Positions 9,658-17,729 of a DNA stretch of 64,000 bases are shown piece after piece. Position numbers and translations under genes: made by a program. Positions within the stretch are counted from its first letter, which is position 1. Every line of letters starts with the position of its first letter. The notes under the pieces are model-generated. The model saw only the letters and a program-made list of their open reading frames with translations. It did not search any database and was not told the origin of the DNA. The DNA is from Ruminococcus sp. Its GTDB lineage: Bacteria > Bacillota > Clostridia > Oscillospirales > Ruminococcaceae. The DNA lies in the NCBI GenBank assembly GCA_016288815.1, contig JAEELF010000012.1, forward strand, positions 1-64,000, in the 5' to 3' direction.

Positions 9658-10713
9658 ATGAAAGACGTTGAGAAAACTAATGTTGAGAGGCAGAACAGCA
9701 AAAAGCGCATGAGACGCCGCAAGCGAATGATGAACGTCTATGTGCTGGTGGTAGTTCTGCTCGTGCTGACGGCGATGATCACTATCAGCTATACGTTCCT
9801 GTTCAATATCCACGAGATAAGGGTCTCGGGCGCCTCGAATATGTATACGGCGCAGGAGATAGTCGAAGCCTCCGGCATAAAGGAGGGCGACAACCTCATG
9901 AGACTCGACCCGCGGAAGGCTGAACAGGCGATACTGGACAAGCTGCTGTACGTCGAGAGCGCTGACATCGGCAAGGACTGGCCGTCATCGGTGCAGATAA
10001 CCGTGACGCCCTGTATCCCGGCTTATAACGTCAATTATGAGGGCGGCACTCTCCTCCTGAGCAAAAAGGGGAAGATACTCGCTGACAACGGCTTCATCAC
10101 CGAGGGGCTGCCTGTGATATACGGCTACGAGCCCGCCGACCCCGTTGCGGGGAAGCCGATACGCACTGAGAATGAACACAAGGACGAGGCTTTCACTGAG
10201 CTCATCAGATCGCTCGGGTCGAATGAGGGCATTGAGATAAGCGCGGTCGATATGACAGATGAGTTCAACATCGTGGTGAGCTACTCGAACGGCTCGATCT
10301 TCCGCATGGGGACGTATTCGGACGTAGAATACAAGCTCAGCCTCGCGCAGACCGTCATGAACGACGAGAGCGTCAACGGCAGGAAGGGCTACCTCACGAT
10401 GATCGGCTCCAATCAGTGCAGTTTCCGTATGAGCAACGACCCTGCGGACGTCATCGGTGAGCCGGCGACCGCTGCCGCGACTGACGCGAACGGTCAGCCT
10501 GTGGACGTGCAGGGTGAGACAAACGCCGATCAGCAGCAGATGTTCAGTGAGTACAACAACACTCAGGGCGGCGGCGAGGAATACTACGGCGGCGATGAGG
10601 ACGGGGAACTCTCCTACGATGATGACTACTACGACGATGGTTACTACGGCGACGATCAGTATTACGATGACGGGGAGTATTACGACGACGGGCAGTATTA
10701 TGAGGAATACTGA
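9658..10713 (+). CDS. ftsQ: FtsQ/DivIB cell division protein with an acidic tyrosine-rich tail
   Basis: Bitopic division protein. A basic cytoplasmic N-terminus (KKRMRRRKR) is followed by one membrane helix (about residues 26-48) and an external POTRA domain beginning at HEIRVSGASNMYTAQEIVEASGI. After the beta domain the last 50 or so residues are low-complexity Asp/Glu/Gly/Tyr, with repeated YYDD and YYGD units and a YYEEY end. This tail is not part of the conserved family and would lie outside the membrane. The gene starts 17 nt after murA with GGTTGGAGA upstream. Confidence 0.88.
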   Translation: MKDVEKTNVERQNSKKRMRRRKRMMNVYVLVVVLLVLTAMITISYTFLFNIHEIRVSGASNMYTAQEIVEASGIKEGDNLMRLDPRKAEQAILDKLLYVESADIGKDWPSSVQITVTPCIPAYNVNYEGGTLLLSKKGKILADNGFITEGLPVIYGYEPADPVAGKPIRTENEHKDEAFTELIRSLGSNEGIEISAVDMTDEFNIVVSYSNGSIFRMGTYSDVEYKLSLAQTVMNDESVNGRKGYLTMIGSNQCSFRMSNDPADVIGEPATAAATDANGQPVDVQGETNADQQQMFSEYNNTQGGGEEYYGGDEDGELSYDDDYYDDGYYGDDQYYDDGEYYDDGQYYEEY

Positions 10714-10815
10714 CCGATGGACAGTTCTTATCTGACGTGAAATTGTACAAAATGCTGAAATAATTACTGGTGATATTGTCGAATACGCAGAAAATGAAAA
10801 AAGTTCCGGATTCGC

Positions 10816-10844
10816 TTGAAAACGGGGAGAAGTTATGCTACAAT
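10816..10844 (+). promoter_or_regulatory. Sigma-A promoter for ftsZ
   Basis: TTGAAA (10816-10821), a 17-nt spacer and TACAAT (10839-10844) with an extended -10 TG (TGC). It lies in the 206-nt gap after ftsQ, so ftsZ has its own promoter about 70 nt upstream of its start. Confidence 0.8.
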
Positions 10845-10919
10845 AATATGTGTATTTAAATTGGAAATACTATATCTTTGTTAGATAAAAATACAGGAAT
10901 AATAGGAGGAGTTTGTAAG

Positions 10920-12050
10920 ATGTCAGATTTTAACTACGAGGAAGCGCTTGAACCCGATGTAAATATTAAGGTCATCGGCGTCGGCGGCGGCGGCGGAAAT
11001 GCCGTTAACTGCATGGTCGAGTCGGGCGTGAGCAATATCGAATACATAGCTATCAATACTGACGCTAAGGCTCTGAACAAGTCCAAGGCTACCACAAGGA
11101 TCCCGATCGGCGCTAAGCTCACCAAGGGCAGAGGCGCTGGCAACAAGCCCGAGATCGGTCAGCGCAGCGCTGAGGAGAACCGCGACGAGATCGAGACTCA
11201 TCTCAAGGGCGCGGACATGATCTTCATCACTGCCGGCATGGGCGGCGGTACAGGTACCGGTGCGGCTCCTGTAGTTGCCAAGATCGCTAAGGAAATGGAT
11301 ATCCTCACAGTTGCAGTCGTTACTAAGCCCTTCCTCTTTGAGAGAGAGCAGAAGATGGCTCAGGCTGAAAGAGGTATCGCAGAGCTGAGAAAGTATGTTG
11401 ACTCGCTCATCGTTATCCCTAACGAGAAGCTTCTCGTCGGCATGGACAAGCCCCTTACCATGCTCCAGTCGTTCGCACTGTCCGATGACGTGCTCAAGAC
11501 CGGCGTAAAGAGCATTTCCGACCTCATCGTTGAGGAGGGCTACATCAACCTTGACTTCGCTGACGTTTCCACTATCATGAGAGGCGCAGGCTACGCTCAC
11601 ATGGCTATCGGTCACGGCTCCGGCAAGGATAAGGCAAGAGATGCTGCTAATGCTGTTATCTCCAGCCCGCTGCTTGAGACCTCTATCTCCGGCGCCAAGA
11701 GACTTCTTATCAATATCGCGATGTCCGAGGATATCCTCTCGTCCGATGTTGATTCCGCTACTAAGATGATAACCGATACCGCTGCTGAGGGCGTTGAGTT
11801 CATCTTCGGTACTGCTTTCAAGGAAGATATGCAGGACGAGATGACCATTACTGTTATCGCAGCCGGCTTCGACGATATGGACACTCCCGTTGACGGACAG
11901 GACGTGCTTCCTGAGTCCACTCCCGAGGAGGATATCATCCAGATCGACAATCCGCTCATCGACGGGCTCGGTCTTGGCGATGTTCCCCCGAAGGCTGCTT
12001 CTTCGCAGGATTACGACCTCGACGACATCTTCAAGATGCTCGGCAACTGA
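10920..12050 (+). CDS. ftsZ: Cell division GTPase FtsZ
   Basis: Tubulin-like GTPase that forms the division ring. The GTP-binding signature GGGTGTG starts at residue 108, and the N-terminal [13 protein letters not shown] loop is intact. GGAGGA lies 9 nt before the ATG at 10920; a TTG further upstream in frame has no ribosome site and is rejected. The 376-aa protein ends in [15 protein letters not shown] instead of the usual basic FtsA/SepF-binding peptide of the IPxFLRR type. A terminator follows directly. Confidence 0.96.
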   Translation: MSDFNYEEALEPDVNIKVIGVGGGGGNAVNCMVESGVSNIEYIAINTDAKALNKSKATTRIPIGAKLTKGRGAGNKPEIGQRSAEENRDEIETHLKGADMIFITAGMGGGTGTGAAPVVAKIAKEMDILTVAVVTKPFLFEREQKMAQAERGIAELRKYVDSLIVIPNEKLLVGMDKPLTMLQSFALSDDVLKTGVKSISDLIVEEGYINLDFADVSTIMRGAGYAHMAIGHGSGKDKARDAANAVISSPLLETSISGAKRLLINIAMSEDILSSDVDSATKMITDTAAEGVEFIFGTAFKEDMQDEMTITVIAAGFDDMDTPVDGQDVLPESTPEEDIIQIDNPLIDGLGLGDVPPKAASSQDYDLDDIFKMLGN

Positions 12051-12062
12051 GAATAACTTATG

Positions 12063-12094
12063 GAGCGATTCCGAGAGGGGTCGCTCTTTTGTTT
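12063..12094 (+). terminator. Intrinsic terminator of ftsZ
   Basis: GAGCGATTCC (12063-12072) pairs with GGGGTCGCTC (ending 12086), allowing G-U pairs, around a short loop, followed by TTTTGTTTT. Confidence 0.8.
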
Positions 12095-12213
12095 TGGAGG
12101 AACTCACTGTATGTGACGTCTGTATGCTGGCTGAGATTACATTCTGTATAGTTTAAAAAAGAATTTATAGTAAAATGCACTAAAATCAACGAAAAAATTC
12201 TACATATTAATAG

Positions 12214-12242
12214 TTGAATTATGATATTGTTTGTGTTATAAT
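12214..12242 (+). promoter_or_regulatory. Strong sigma-A promoter for the DivIVA-like gene
   Basis: TTGAAT (12214-12219), a 17-nt spacer and consensus TATAAT (12237-12242) preceded by an extended -10 TGT. The transcript leader is about 75 nt. Confidence 0.85.
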
Positions 12243-12323
12243 CTTAATAAGGCGTATTATTTCCTTGAAATAAATAGCTTTATTATTGCTTCCGCAGCAT
12301 CTGCGGGGAACGGAGTTGTTATT

Positions 12324-13892
12324 ATGGACGAACCAACAGTATTACGAACCACTAAGATCGGCGGTGGATTTGTCAAGGAAGATGTTATGGCATACCTCGA
12401 CGAGCTCAATTCCAAGATCGTTTCCCTCGAGGACGAACTCAAAAAGGCTCAGGAGACTGGCCCCGCTGACCCGCAGGAGCTTATAAAGTACAGAAATCAG
12501 GTCGATAACCTTCAGGAGAAGCTCAATGCTTCCAATAACGCCCTCAGAGCTGCCAAGAAGGAGCTCGAGGAGGCTCAGAAGCAGCACGATGAGGACCAGA
12601 AGCTCATCGCTCAGCTCAGATCCGGCGCTCCCGGAGCTGCTGCCGCTGCCAACAACGCTCAGATCGCTGCACAGAATCAGGCGCTCGAGTCCGCTAAGAA
12701 GGAGATAGAGTCACTTCACGCTCAGCTTGAGGCTGCCAAGAAGGCTGCTCCCGCTCAGGGCGGAAACGCTCAGGCGAACGCTCAGGCTGCCGCTGCTCTC
12801 GAGGCTGCTAAGAAGGAGATAGAGTCCCTCCGCACTCAGGTCAAGAACGCAGAGCAGAAACTCGTTGCCGCAGAGCAGCAGAAGTCCGCTGCTCCCGCTC
12901 CCGCTGCAGCTGGCGGTGCTGACCCTGCTGAGCTCGCGAAGGCTAAGGAGGAGATCGCTAAGATCAAGGCTGAGCTCGAGGCTAAGTCTAAGGAGCTCGA
13001 GGCTAAGATCAAGGAAGCTGCCGAGAAGGACAGCAAGATCGAGGCTCTCACTAAGGAGAATTCTGCTGCTGTTGCTGCTAAGGACGCTGAGATCAAGAAG
13101 CTCAACGACGAGATCACTGACCTCAAGGAGAACGCTGATGCCGCTGGCATGATACCGTCCTCCTTCGATATGGGCGCTCTCTTCACAGAGGCTCAGAAGA
13201 CCGCTAACAAGATCACTATCGAGGCGCAGAGAAACGCCGACAAGGTCACTAAGGAAGCCAACGAGAAGGCTGACCAGATAGTAAGAGAGGCTAACGCTGA
13301 GGCTGAGAAGACTATAAACAGCGCTAATCTCACTGCTGAGACCTGCATCAAGGAGGCTAACGATCAGGCTAAGATCACTGTCGGCGAGGCTAACGACCAC
13401 GCAGACAAGGTCAACGAGATGTCTGCTACAGTCCGCAAGATGCTCCTCAACGAGATACAGAGCGTCAACAATAAGTTCAATGACATCACTTCCGTCCTCA
13501 CACGTCTTACCGGTCAGGCTACAGACCGCATGAACGAGGCTCAGCTCATCATCGGCGAGGCTCGCAAGACTATCGACGACGGTGCTGTAAACTCACAGGT
13601 CAAGAAGTCTGAGCCCCCGAAGGCTAACTTCGAGCCCACAAAGGCTCCCACTCAGCCTGTGAACAACCAGTCCTCCGGCGGCGGTTTCCAGGGAAACTTC
13701 GCTGAATCTCTCGCTGGCGCTGCTAAGCCCGCGAACGAGAACCACTCCGGAGCTGTCAACAACAATAACACCGCTTCTGCACCGAAGAATCAGCAGCAGC
13801 CTGCTTCGAAGAAGAGCGCAAACTTCAACTTCGATATGGCTGAGCTTCTGAAGGCTGCCGAGGAAGAGGCTGCAAAGAATCCCGAAGCATAA
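12324..13892 (+). CDS. DivIVA-like long coiled-coil protein
   Basis: The N-terminus, with GGGFVKEDVMAYLDELNSKI, fits the membrane-curvature-sensing DivIVA/GpsB domain. About 160 residues of heptad coiled coil follow, containing two copies of an AKKEIESL unit. An Ala-rich segment leads to six exact 11-residue repeats at residues 300-365 (consensus EAN-x-x-ADK-x-x-x), then a Pro/Asn/Gln-rich disordered linker and a short C-terminal helix (FNFDMAELLKAAEEEAA). The 522-aa product is much longer than typical DivIVA. I chose the ATG at 12324 because GGAG lies 8 nt upstream. Its position after ftsZ suggests a polar or septal scaffold. The exact role is unknown. Confidence 0.8.
   Translation: MDEPTVLRTTKIGGGFVKEDVMAYLDELNSKIVSLEDELKKAQETGPADPQELIKYRNQVDNLQEKLNASNNALRAAKKELEEAQKQHDEDQKLIAQLRSGAPGAAAAANNAQIAAQNQALESAKKEIESLHAQLEAAKKAAPAQGGNAQANAQAAAALEAAKKEIESLRTQVKNAEQKLVAAEQQKSAAPAPAAAGGADPAELAKAKEEIAKIKAELEAKSKELEAKIKEAAEKDSKIEALTKENSAAVAAKDAEIKKLNDEITDLKENADAAGMIPSSFDMGALFTEAQKTANKITIEAQRNADKVTKEANEKADQIVREANAEAEKTINSANLTAETCIKEANDQAKITVGEANDHADKVNEMSATVRKMLLNEIQSVNNKFNDITSVLTRLTGQATDRMNEAQLIIGEARKTIDDGAVNSQVKKSEPPKANFEPTKAPTQPVNNQSSGGGFQGNFAESLAGAAKPANENHSGAVNNNNTASAPKNQQQPASKKSANFNFDMAELLKAAEEEAAKNPEA
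13221..13418 (+). repeat. Six tandem 33-bp units encoding hendecad coiled-coil repeats
   Basis: Six consecutive 33-nt units encode 11-residue repeats such as EANEKADQIVR, EANAEAEKTIN and EANDQAKITVG. An exact hendecad period predicts a right-handed or nearly straight coiled coil, distinct from the heptad region upstream in the same protein. Confidence 0.8.
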
Positions 13893-13908
13893 GTATTTTC
13901 AGGCGCAG

Positions 13909-13933
13909 ACCGGTCCGGCTCGTCCGGACCGGT
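13909..13933 (+). terminator. Strong hairpin after the DivIVA-like gene
   Basis: ACCGGTCCGG (13909-13918) and CCGGACCGGT (13924-13933) form a perfect 10-bp GC stem with a 5-nt loop. The downstream tract (TGTTGTTTCT) is only partly U-rich. Confidence 0.65.
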
Positions 13934-14002
13934 GTGCCGCTGTTGTTTCTGCGGCTGCTTCAGGACAGGCTCTGCGGTATTTTTGAATGTCGGGTGAATA
14001 TC

Positions 14003-14581
14003 TTGATAAAGAATATCATTACTGATGAACTGAATACAAAAACGGACGAGGAGCTTGCTGTGCTCGCTAAGACCAGCAGGAAGGCTGCGGCTGTCCTCGC
14101 TTCGCGCTATGCTGAGCTGATACTGATAAAGTCGGAGATATATGCCTCCGCTGCCGCTGACAGCGAGGACCTCAGGCAGGAGGGTCAGATGAGCCTTCTG
14201 AGGGCTGTCGGTTCCTTCGACCCGAACAGGGGAGTCAAGTTCTCGACGTTCGCGGGTGTGTGCATCGACAACCGTATGCGTACTGTCACCGCTAAGGCAA
14301 GACGTGCGGCGCCTGTCACAGGGGACGGGCTCGATACGGACGAGCTGGCTTCAGATGAGGCTGATCCCGAGAGGATATATCTTGATAAGGAGTACTTTTC
14401 AGAGCTGAGGCGGGGTATCCGTGAGGTGCTGTCGCTGGCGGAGCTGAGGGCTTTCAGTCTGTGCGTTCAGGGAATGAGCTACAGACGCGCAGCTGAGACT
14501 TTAGGTGTCTCGGAGAAGGCTGTGGACAACGCTATGCAGCGTGCAAGACGTAAGATACGCGCTCTTATCGGGGCTGCGTGA
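14003..14581 (+). CDS. Sigma-70 family RNA polymerase sigma factor
   Basis: Region 2 is recognisable in EDLRQEGQMSLLRAVGSFD and in FSTFAGVCIDNRMR, with a region 4 helix-turn-helix near the C-terminus (MSYRRAAETLGVSEKAVDNAM). The domain order and length resemble SigH/SigF-class alternative sigma factors, but I cannot assign a regulon. The start is uncertain: TTG at 14003 has a weak GGGTGA 5 nt upstream, and GTG at 13994 is also in frame. The GTG at 13934 abuts the preceding hairpin and is unlikely. Confidence 0.82.
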   Translation: MIKNIITDELNTKTDEELAVLAKTSRKAAAVLASRYAELILIKSEIYASAAADSEDLRQEGQMSLLRAVGSFDPNRGVKFSTFAGVCIDNRMRTVTAKARRAAPVTGDGLDTDELASDEADPERIYLDKEYFSELRRGIREVLSLAELRAFSLCVQGMSYRRAAETLGVSEKAVDNAMQRARRKIRALIGAA

Positions 14582-14620
14582 TAATAAAAAATGGCCTGGT
14601 AGCTTAACACAGAGCGTTGA

Positions 14621-14726
14621 ATTATACTAATCCCGCAGTCAGTGACCTTCTATGGCGTGACTGCGGCGTATGGGCGTTGCTGCCTGCGGAATTAGTATAA
14701 ATCAAAGATACCGGTGGAAATCCGGT
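14621..14726 (+). other. Two-state hairpin region upstream of a zinc-ribbon gene
   Basis: Two mutually exclusive folds share one strand. The outer fold pairs 14622-14638 with 14684-14700 (16 of 17 positions, arms ending TTATACTAAT and ATTAGTATAA). The inner fold pairs CCGCAGTCA (14633-14641) with TGACTGCGG (14658-14666), 9 of 9. A third hairpin, ACCGG (14710-14714) with CCGGT (14722-14726), has a 7-nt loop and lies just before the ribosome site of the next gene. The arrangement suggests a leader RNA switch or a stable small RNA. I do not recognise a known family. Confidence 0.55.
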
Positions 14727-14759
14727 CATGGTCCAAATATTTTAAGCGAGGTATTGAAA

Positions 14760-15035
14760 ATGTACGAAGACAAGACATTAGTCTGCAAGGAATGTGGCAA
14801 CGAATTCGTTTTCACAGCAGGCGAGCAGGAGTTTTACGCTGAGAAAGGCTTTGTAAATGAGCCCCAGAGATGTAAGGCCTGCCGCGATGCAAGAAAGAAT
14901 GCAGGCAAAGCTGAGAGAGTTATGTACACTGCTGTGTGCGCTTCCTGCGGCGGTGAGGCTAAGGTGCCTTTCGAGCCCAAGGAGGGAAGAGCTGTTTATT
15001 GCAGCGAGTGTTTCGCAAAGATGAACGAGGCTTGA
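14760..15035 (+). CDS. Small zinc-ribbon protein
   Basis: A 91-residue protein with two CxxC-based zinc modules: CKEC...CKAC in the N-terminal half (the probable zinc-ribbon family often annotated zf-trcl) and CASC...CSEC in the C-terminal half. The C-terminal module resembles the CxxC/YCSECF pattern of small RNA- or ribosome-associated proteins. GAGGT lies 7 nt before the ATG. No enzymatic function is evident. Its unusual structured leader suggests post-transcriptional control. Confidence 0.8.
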   Translation: MYEDKTLVCKECGNEFVFTAGEQEFYAEKGFVNEPQRCKACRDARKNAGKAERVMYTAVCASCGGEAKVPFEPKEGRAVYCSECFAKMNEA

Positions 15036-15047
15036 TGATACTTGCTT

Positions 15048-15109
15048 GCCCCTGCATTGCAAAATGCGGGGGCACCGCGTATTTCTGCGGTAATGCCCGG
15101 ATACCGGGC
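15048..15109 (+). other. Three tandem intercistronic hairpins
   Basis: There are three adjacent stems: GCCCCTGCATT/AATGCGGGGGC with a GCAA tetraloop (15048-15073), ACCGC/GCGGT (15074-15091) and GCCCGG/CCGGGC with a 3-nt loop (15095-15109). None has a U-tract. They may stabilise or process the transcript between the zinc-ribbon and DUF1858 genes. Confidence 0.6.
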
Positions 15110-15138
15110 TCAGATATATCCCGAAAGGAACGATAAAA

Positions 15139-15342
15139 ATGCAGATAACTAAAGATACTATCATCGGCGATATCCTTGACACGGACTTCGAGGTGGCTCC
15201 CTTCTTCCTGGAGATAGGTATGCACTGCCTTGGCTGTCCCGCTTCGAGAGGTGAGACTATCGAGGAGGCTTGCGCCGTTCACGGCACCGACCCCGATGCG
15301 CTCGTCGAAAAGCTCAATGGGTATTTCGCTTCTAAGGCGTAA
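15139..15342 (+). CDS. DUF1858 domain protein
   Basis: A 67-residue protein consisting of the DUF1858 domain, with the redox-type CLGC motif at the end of helix two (HCLGCPASRGETIEEAC). Family members occur alone or fused to hybrid-cluster and disulfide-reductase proteins. The precise function is unknown. AAAGGAACG precedes the ATG. A strong terminator follows at once. Confidence 0.85.
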   Translation: MQITKDTIIGDILDTDFEVAPFFLEIGMHCLGCPASRGETIEEACAVHGTDPDALVEKLNGYFASKA

Positions 15343-15355
15343 TTCAGACACAATT

Positions 15356-15389
15356 AGGCGTGTCGGTCAACCGACGCGCCTGTTTTTTT
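15356..15389 (+). terminator. Intrinsic terminator of the DUF1858 gene
   Basis: AGGCGTGTCGG (15356-15366), loop TCAA, CCGACGCGCCT (15371-15381), then GTTTTTTT. The 11-bp stem has one G-U pair. Confidence 0.92.
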
Positions 15390-15399
15390 GAGGTGTGAT

Positions 15400-16857
15400 A
15401 TGCTGGATAACAGATTGAAAAAATGTGCAGAAAAAGTCAGCGGGAAGGGCGTCGCTGTCGATGTCGGGACCGATCACGCGCTGCTTGCGGCTGAGCTCGT
15501 ATTGAGCGGGAAGTGTGAGCGGGTCATCGCGTCAGATGTGAAGGAGGGTCCGCTGGAGTCTGCGAGGAAGACTGTGGAGAAATACGGCATCGTGGATAAG
15601 GTGCAGCTCGTGCTGTCGGACGGGCTGGAGAATGTGCCGCTCGACGGGGTGACAGACGTAGTCATCGCCGGAATGGGCGGCGAGACGATCGCGGACATAA
15701 TCGGAAATATCCCCGAAGGATCGCTCCTTATGCACTCTCCCCGGTGGATACTCCAGCCGATGACCAAGCCCGAATACCTGCGGAAAAAGCTGTTCGAGCT
15801 CAACATGACTATCACCGGCGAGAGCGTCGTTGAGGATGGTGAGCGGCTGTATGTCGTCATCTGTGCGGAGCAGAGCTTCGAGCACCGCCGGCTGACGGAG
15901 TTTGAGTCGATCTGCGGATTCTTCGACGAGGACGATGAGCTCGCAAGAAAGTACCGCGAGCGGGAGTCCGAGCGCCTTAGCAGGATCGCGGATTCTCTTG
16001 CTTCCGCAGGGAAGACGGGGGAGTCCACGCATTATGCTGCGCTCTCATTTAAGCTGAAAAATGACTGTGATTCGGTAAATATCGGCGATGTTTATTCATG
16101 TCTCGATGAGCTGTACCCGTTCGCGGCACAGGAGAGCTGGGACAATTCCGGGCTGCTCGTCGAGAATTCCTCGAACCGCGCGGAGACTGTTCTGCTGTCG
16201 CTCGATATCAGCACAATGGTCGTAGAGGAGGCGGCGGAAAAGCTCGCGGACCTCGTGATATCGCACCATCCGGTCATTTTCGACCCGCTGAGGAGAGTTG
16301 CTGCGGGGAGCCCGGTGTTCGGGCTCGTCCAGAACGACATCGCGGCGATTTGCGCGCACACGAACCTCGACATCGCTGCCGGCGGGACGAATGGCGTGAT
16401 TCTCCGGAAGATCAGCGAGAGGATCGGCATAAACGGCGATCCTGAGCCGTTTGAGGAGGTAGGCGGCGGGCGGACGCTCGGCTGGATAGTACGGCTGAAG
16501 GAGGTCGTGCCCGCGGAGACGCTGGCGTTGATGCTCAAGGAGATATTCGGCTGCGAGCGTGTCAGAATGACGCAGAATAGGGGAAAACTCGTGTCGCGGG
16601 TTGCGTTCTGCTCGGGTTCGGGCGGGTCGTCGCTCGACATTGCGGTCGAAAAGGGGTGTGATGCCTATGTCACCGCCGACGTCAAGCACGACGTCTGGAT
16701 TTCGGCGAATAATTGCGGGATCGCGCTGCTCGACTGCGGGCATTTCGACACGGAGAACCCCGTTCTCTGGGAGCTGAGGCGGGTGCTGGAGGAGCGGTTC
16801 CCGCAGCTTGACGTCGAGATCGCGGAGAGCTCCGCCGACCCCTGCGAGTATGTGTGA
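15400..16857 (+). CDS. TrmK (tRNA m1A22 methyltransferase)-Nif3/DUF34 fusion
   Basis: Residues 1-225 match TrmK, a SAM-dependent methyltransferase acting on adenine 22 of tRNA: VAVDVGTDHALLAAELV is the SAM loop, followed by VIAGMGGETIADII and a C-terminal coiled-coil-like helix. Residues 230-485 match the Nif3/YqfO dinuclear-metal family: ESWDNSGLLVENSS, DLVISHHPVIFDPL and ICAHTNLDIA carry the metal-binding histidines. In Bacillus these are separate neighbouring genes (trmK, yqfO). Here the frame is continuous with no stop. ATG 15400 follows GAGGTG closely; a TTG at 15388 is less likely. Confidence 0.9.
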   Translation: MLDNRLKKCAEKVSGKGVAVDVGTDHALLAAELVLSGKCERVIASDVKEGPLESARKTVEKYGIVDKVQLVLSDGLENVPLDGVTDVVIAGMGGETIADIIGNIPEGSLLMHSPRWILQPMTKPEYLRKKLFELNMTITGESVVEDGERLYVVICAEQSFEHRRLTEFESICGFFDEDDELARKYRERESERLSRIADSLASAGKTGESTHYAALSFKLKNDCDSVNIGDVYSCLDELYPFAAQESWDNSGLLVENSSNRAETVLLSLDISTMVVEEAAEKLADLVISHHPVIFDPLRRVAAGSPVFGLVQNDIAAICAHTNLDIAAGGTNGVILRKISERIGINGDPEPFEEVGGGRTLGWIVRLKEVVPAETLALMLKEIFGCERVRMTQNRGKLVSRVAFCSGSGGSSLDIAVEKGCDAYVTADVKHDVWISANNCGIALLDCGHFDTENPVLWELRRVLEERFPQLDVEIAESSADPCEYV

Positions 16858-16865
16858 GGTGCGGC

Positions 16866-17675
16866 ATGAGCGTTCTTGTGTGTCCGGTTTGTGCCGAAAA
16901 ACTGGCTGTTTCCGGCAATTCTTACGTCTGCTCCGCGCGGCACTGTTTTGACATCGCGCGGAGCGGGTACGTCAATCTGCTGCTGTCGAAGCACGTCGGG
17001 AAGACTGTCCACGGCGACAATAAGCTGATGGTGCAGGCGCGCCGGGATTTCCTCGAAAAAGGCTATTATTCGCCGCTTTGCGAGGCTCTCTGCGATGAGG
17101 CGGAGGGTCGCTTCGCGGGCGGGTGTGTCCTCGACGCGGGGTGCGGTGAGGGCTACTACACGGCGGCGCTCAGCGAACGTCTGGGCACTGCGGAGATGTA
17201 TGGTTTTGATATATCAAAAATTGCGGCGGAAATGGCTGCGAAACGTCATAAAGGGATAACCTTCGCGGCGGCGAGTCTGTTCCACATACCGGCTGCGGAC
17301 TGTGCGTTCGATATGCTCGTGACGCTGTTCGCGCCGTACTGCGGGGAGGAGTTCCTCCGGGTGCTGAAGCCGGGCGGGGTCATGATAATGGCGATACCGG
17401 GTGAGCTGCACCTCTGGGAGATGAAGCGGAAGATCTACGATATCCCGTACAAAAATGAGGTCAAGCCGTATGAGCTCGACGGGTTTGAGTTCGTGGGGAA
17501 ACGTGAGATAAAGTACGGTATCAGGCTCTCGTCACGGGAGGATATTGCGTCGCTGTTTTCGATGACGCCCTACTATTACCGCACGGGACGTGAGCAGCAG
17601 GAGCGCCTCGCGGGGCTGAGCGAGCTGGAGACGACTGTACATTTCGAGCTCCTGACCTATATTAAACCGCAATAA
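16866..17675 (+). CDS. RlmA-type 23S rRNA (guanine-N1)-methyltransferase
   Basis: SAM-dependent methyltransferase of the RlmA family, which methylates N1 of a guanine in 23S rRNA helix 35. An N-terminal zinc finger (CPVC plus later Cys/His) is followed by FDIARSGYVNLL and VQARRDFLEKGYY, characteristic of the family. The SAM loop is VLDAGCGEGYY. GAGGTG lies 4 nt before the ATG and partly overlaps the end of the TrmK-Nif3 gene. I cannot distinguish RlmA(I) from RlmA(II) specificity by eye. Confidence 0.85.
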   Translation: MSVLVCPVCAEKLAVSGNSYVCSARHCFDIARSGYVNLLLSKHVGKTVHGDNKLMVQARRDFLEKGYYSPLCEALCDEAEGRFAGGCVLDAGCGEGYYTAALSERLGTAEMYGFDISKIAAEMAAKRHKGITFAAASLFHIPAADCAFDMLVTLFAPYCGEEFLRVLKPGGVMIMAIPGELHLWEMKRKIYDIPYKNEVKPYELDGFEFVGKREIKYGIRLSSREDIASLFSMTPYYYRTGREQQERLAGLSELETTVHFELLTYIKPQ

Positions 17676-17729
17676 TCGGTCAGCAGCATAAATGTTTACT
17701 GACCAAAAATCTGACAAAGGACTGATCCT

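Noticed and set aside
13934..14002. GTG at 13934 as the start of the sigma factor
   Set aside because: It abuts a perfect terminator-like hairpin and has no ribosome site. The extra residues do not resemble a sigma-factor N-terminus.
14591..14745. tRNA gene
   Set aside because: GGTAGC and a 5-bp stem with a 7-nt loop resemble D- and T-arms, but there is no acceptor stem, no TTC-RA T-loop and no CCA. The long alternative stems explain the region better.
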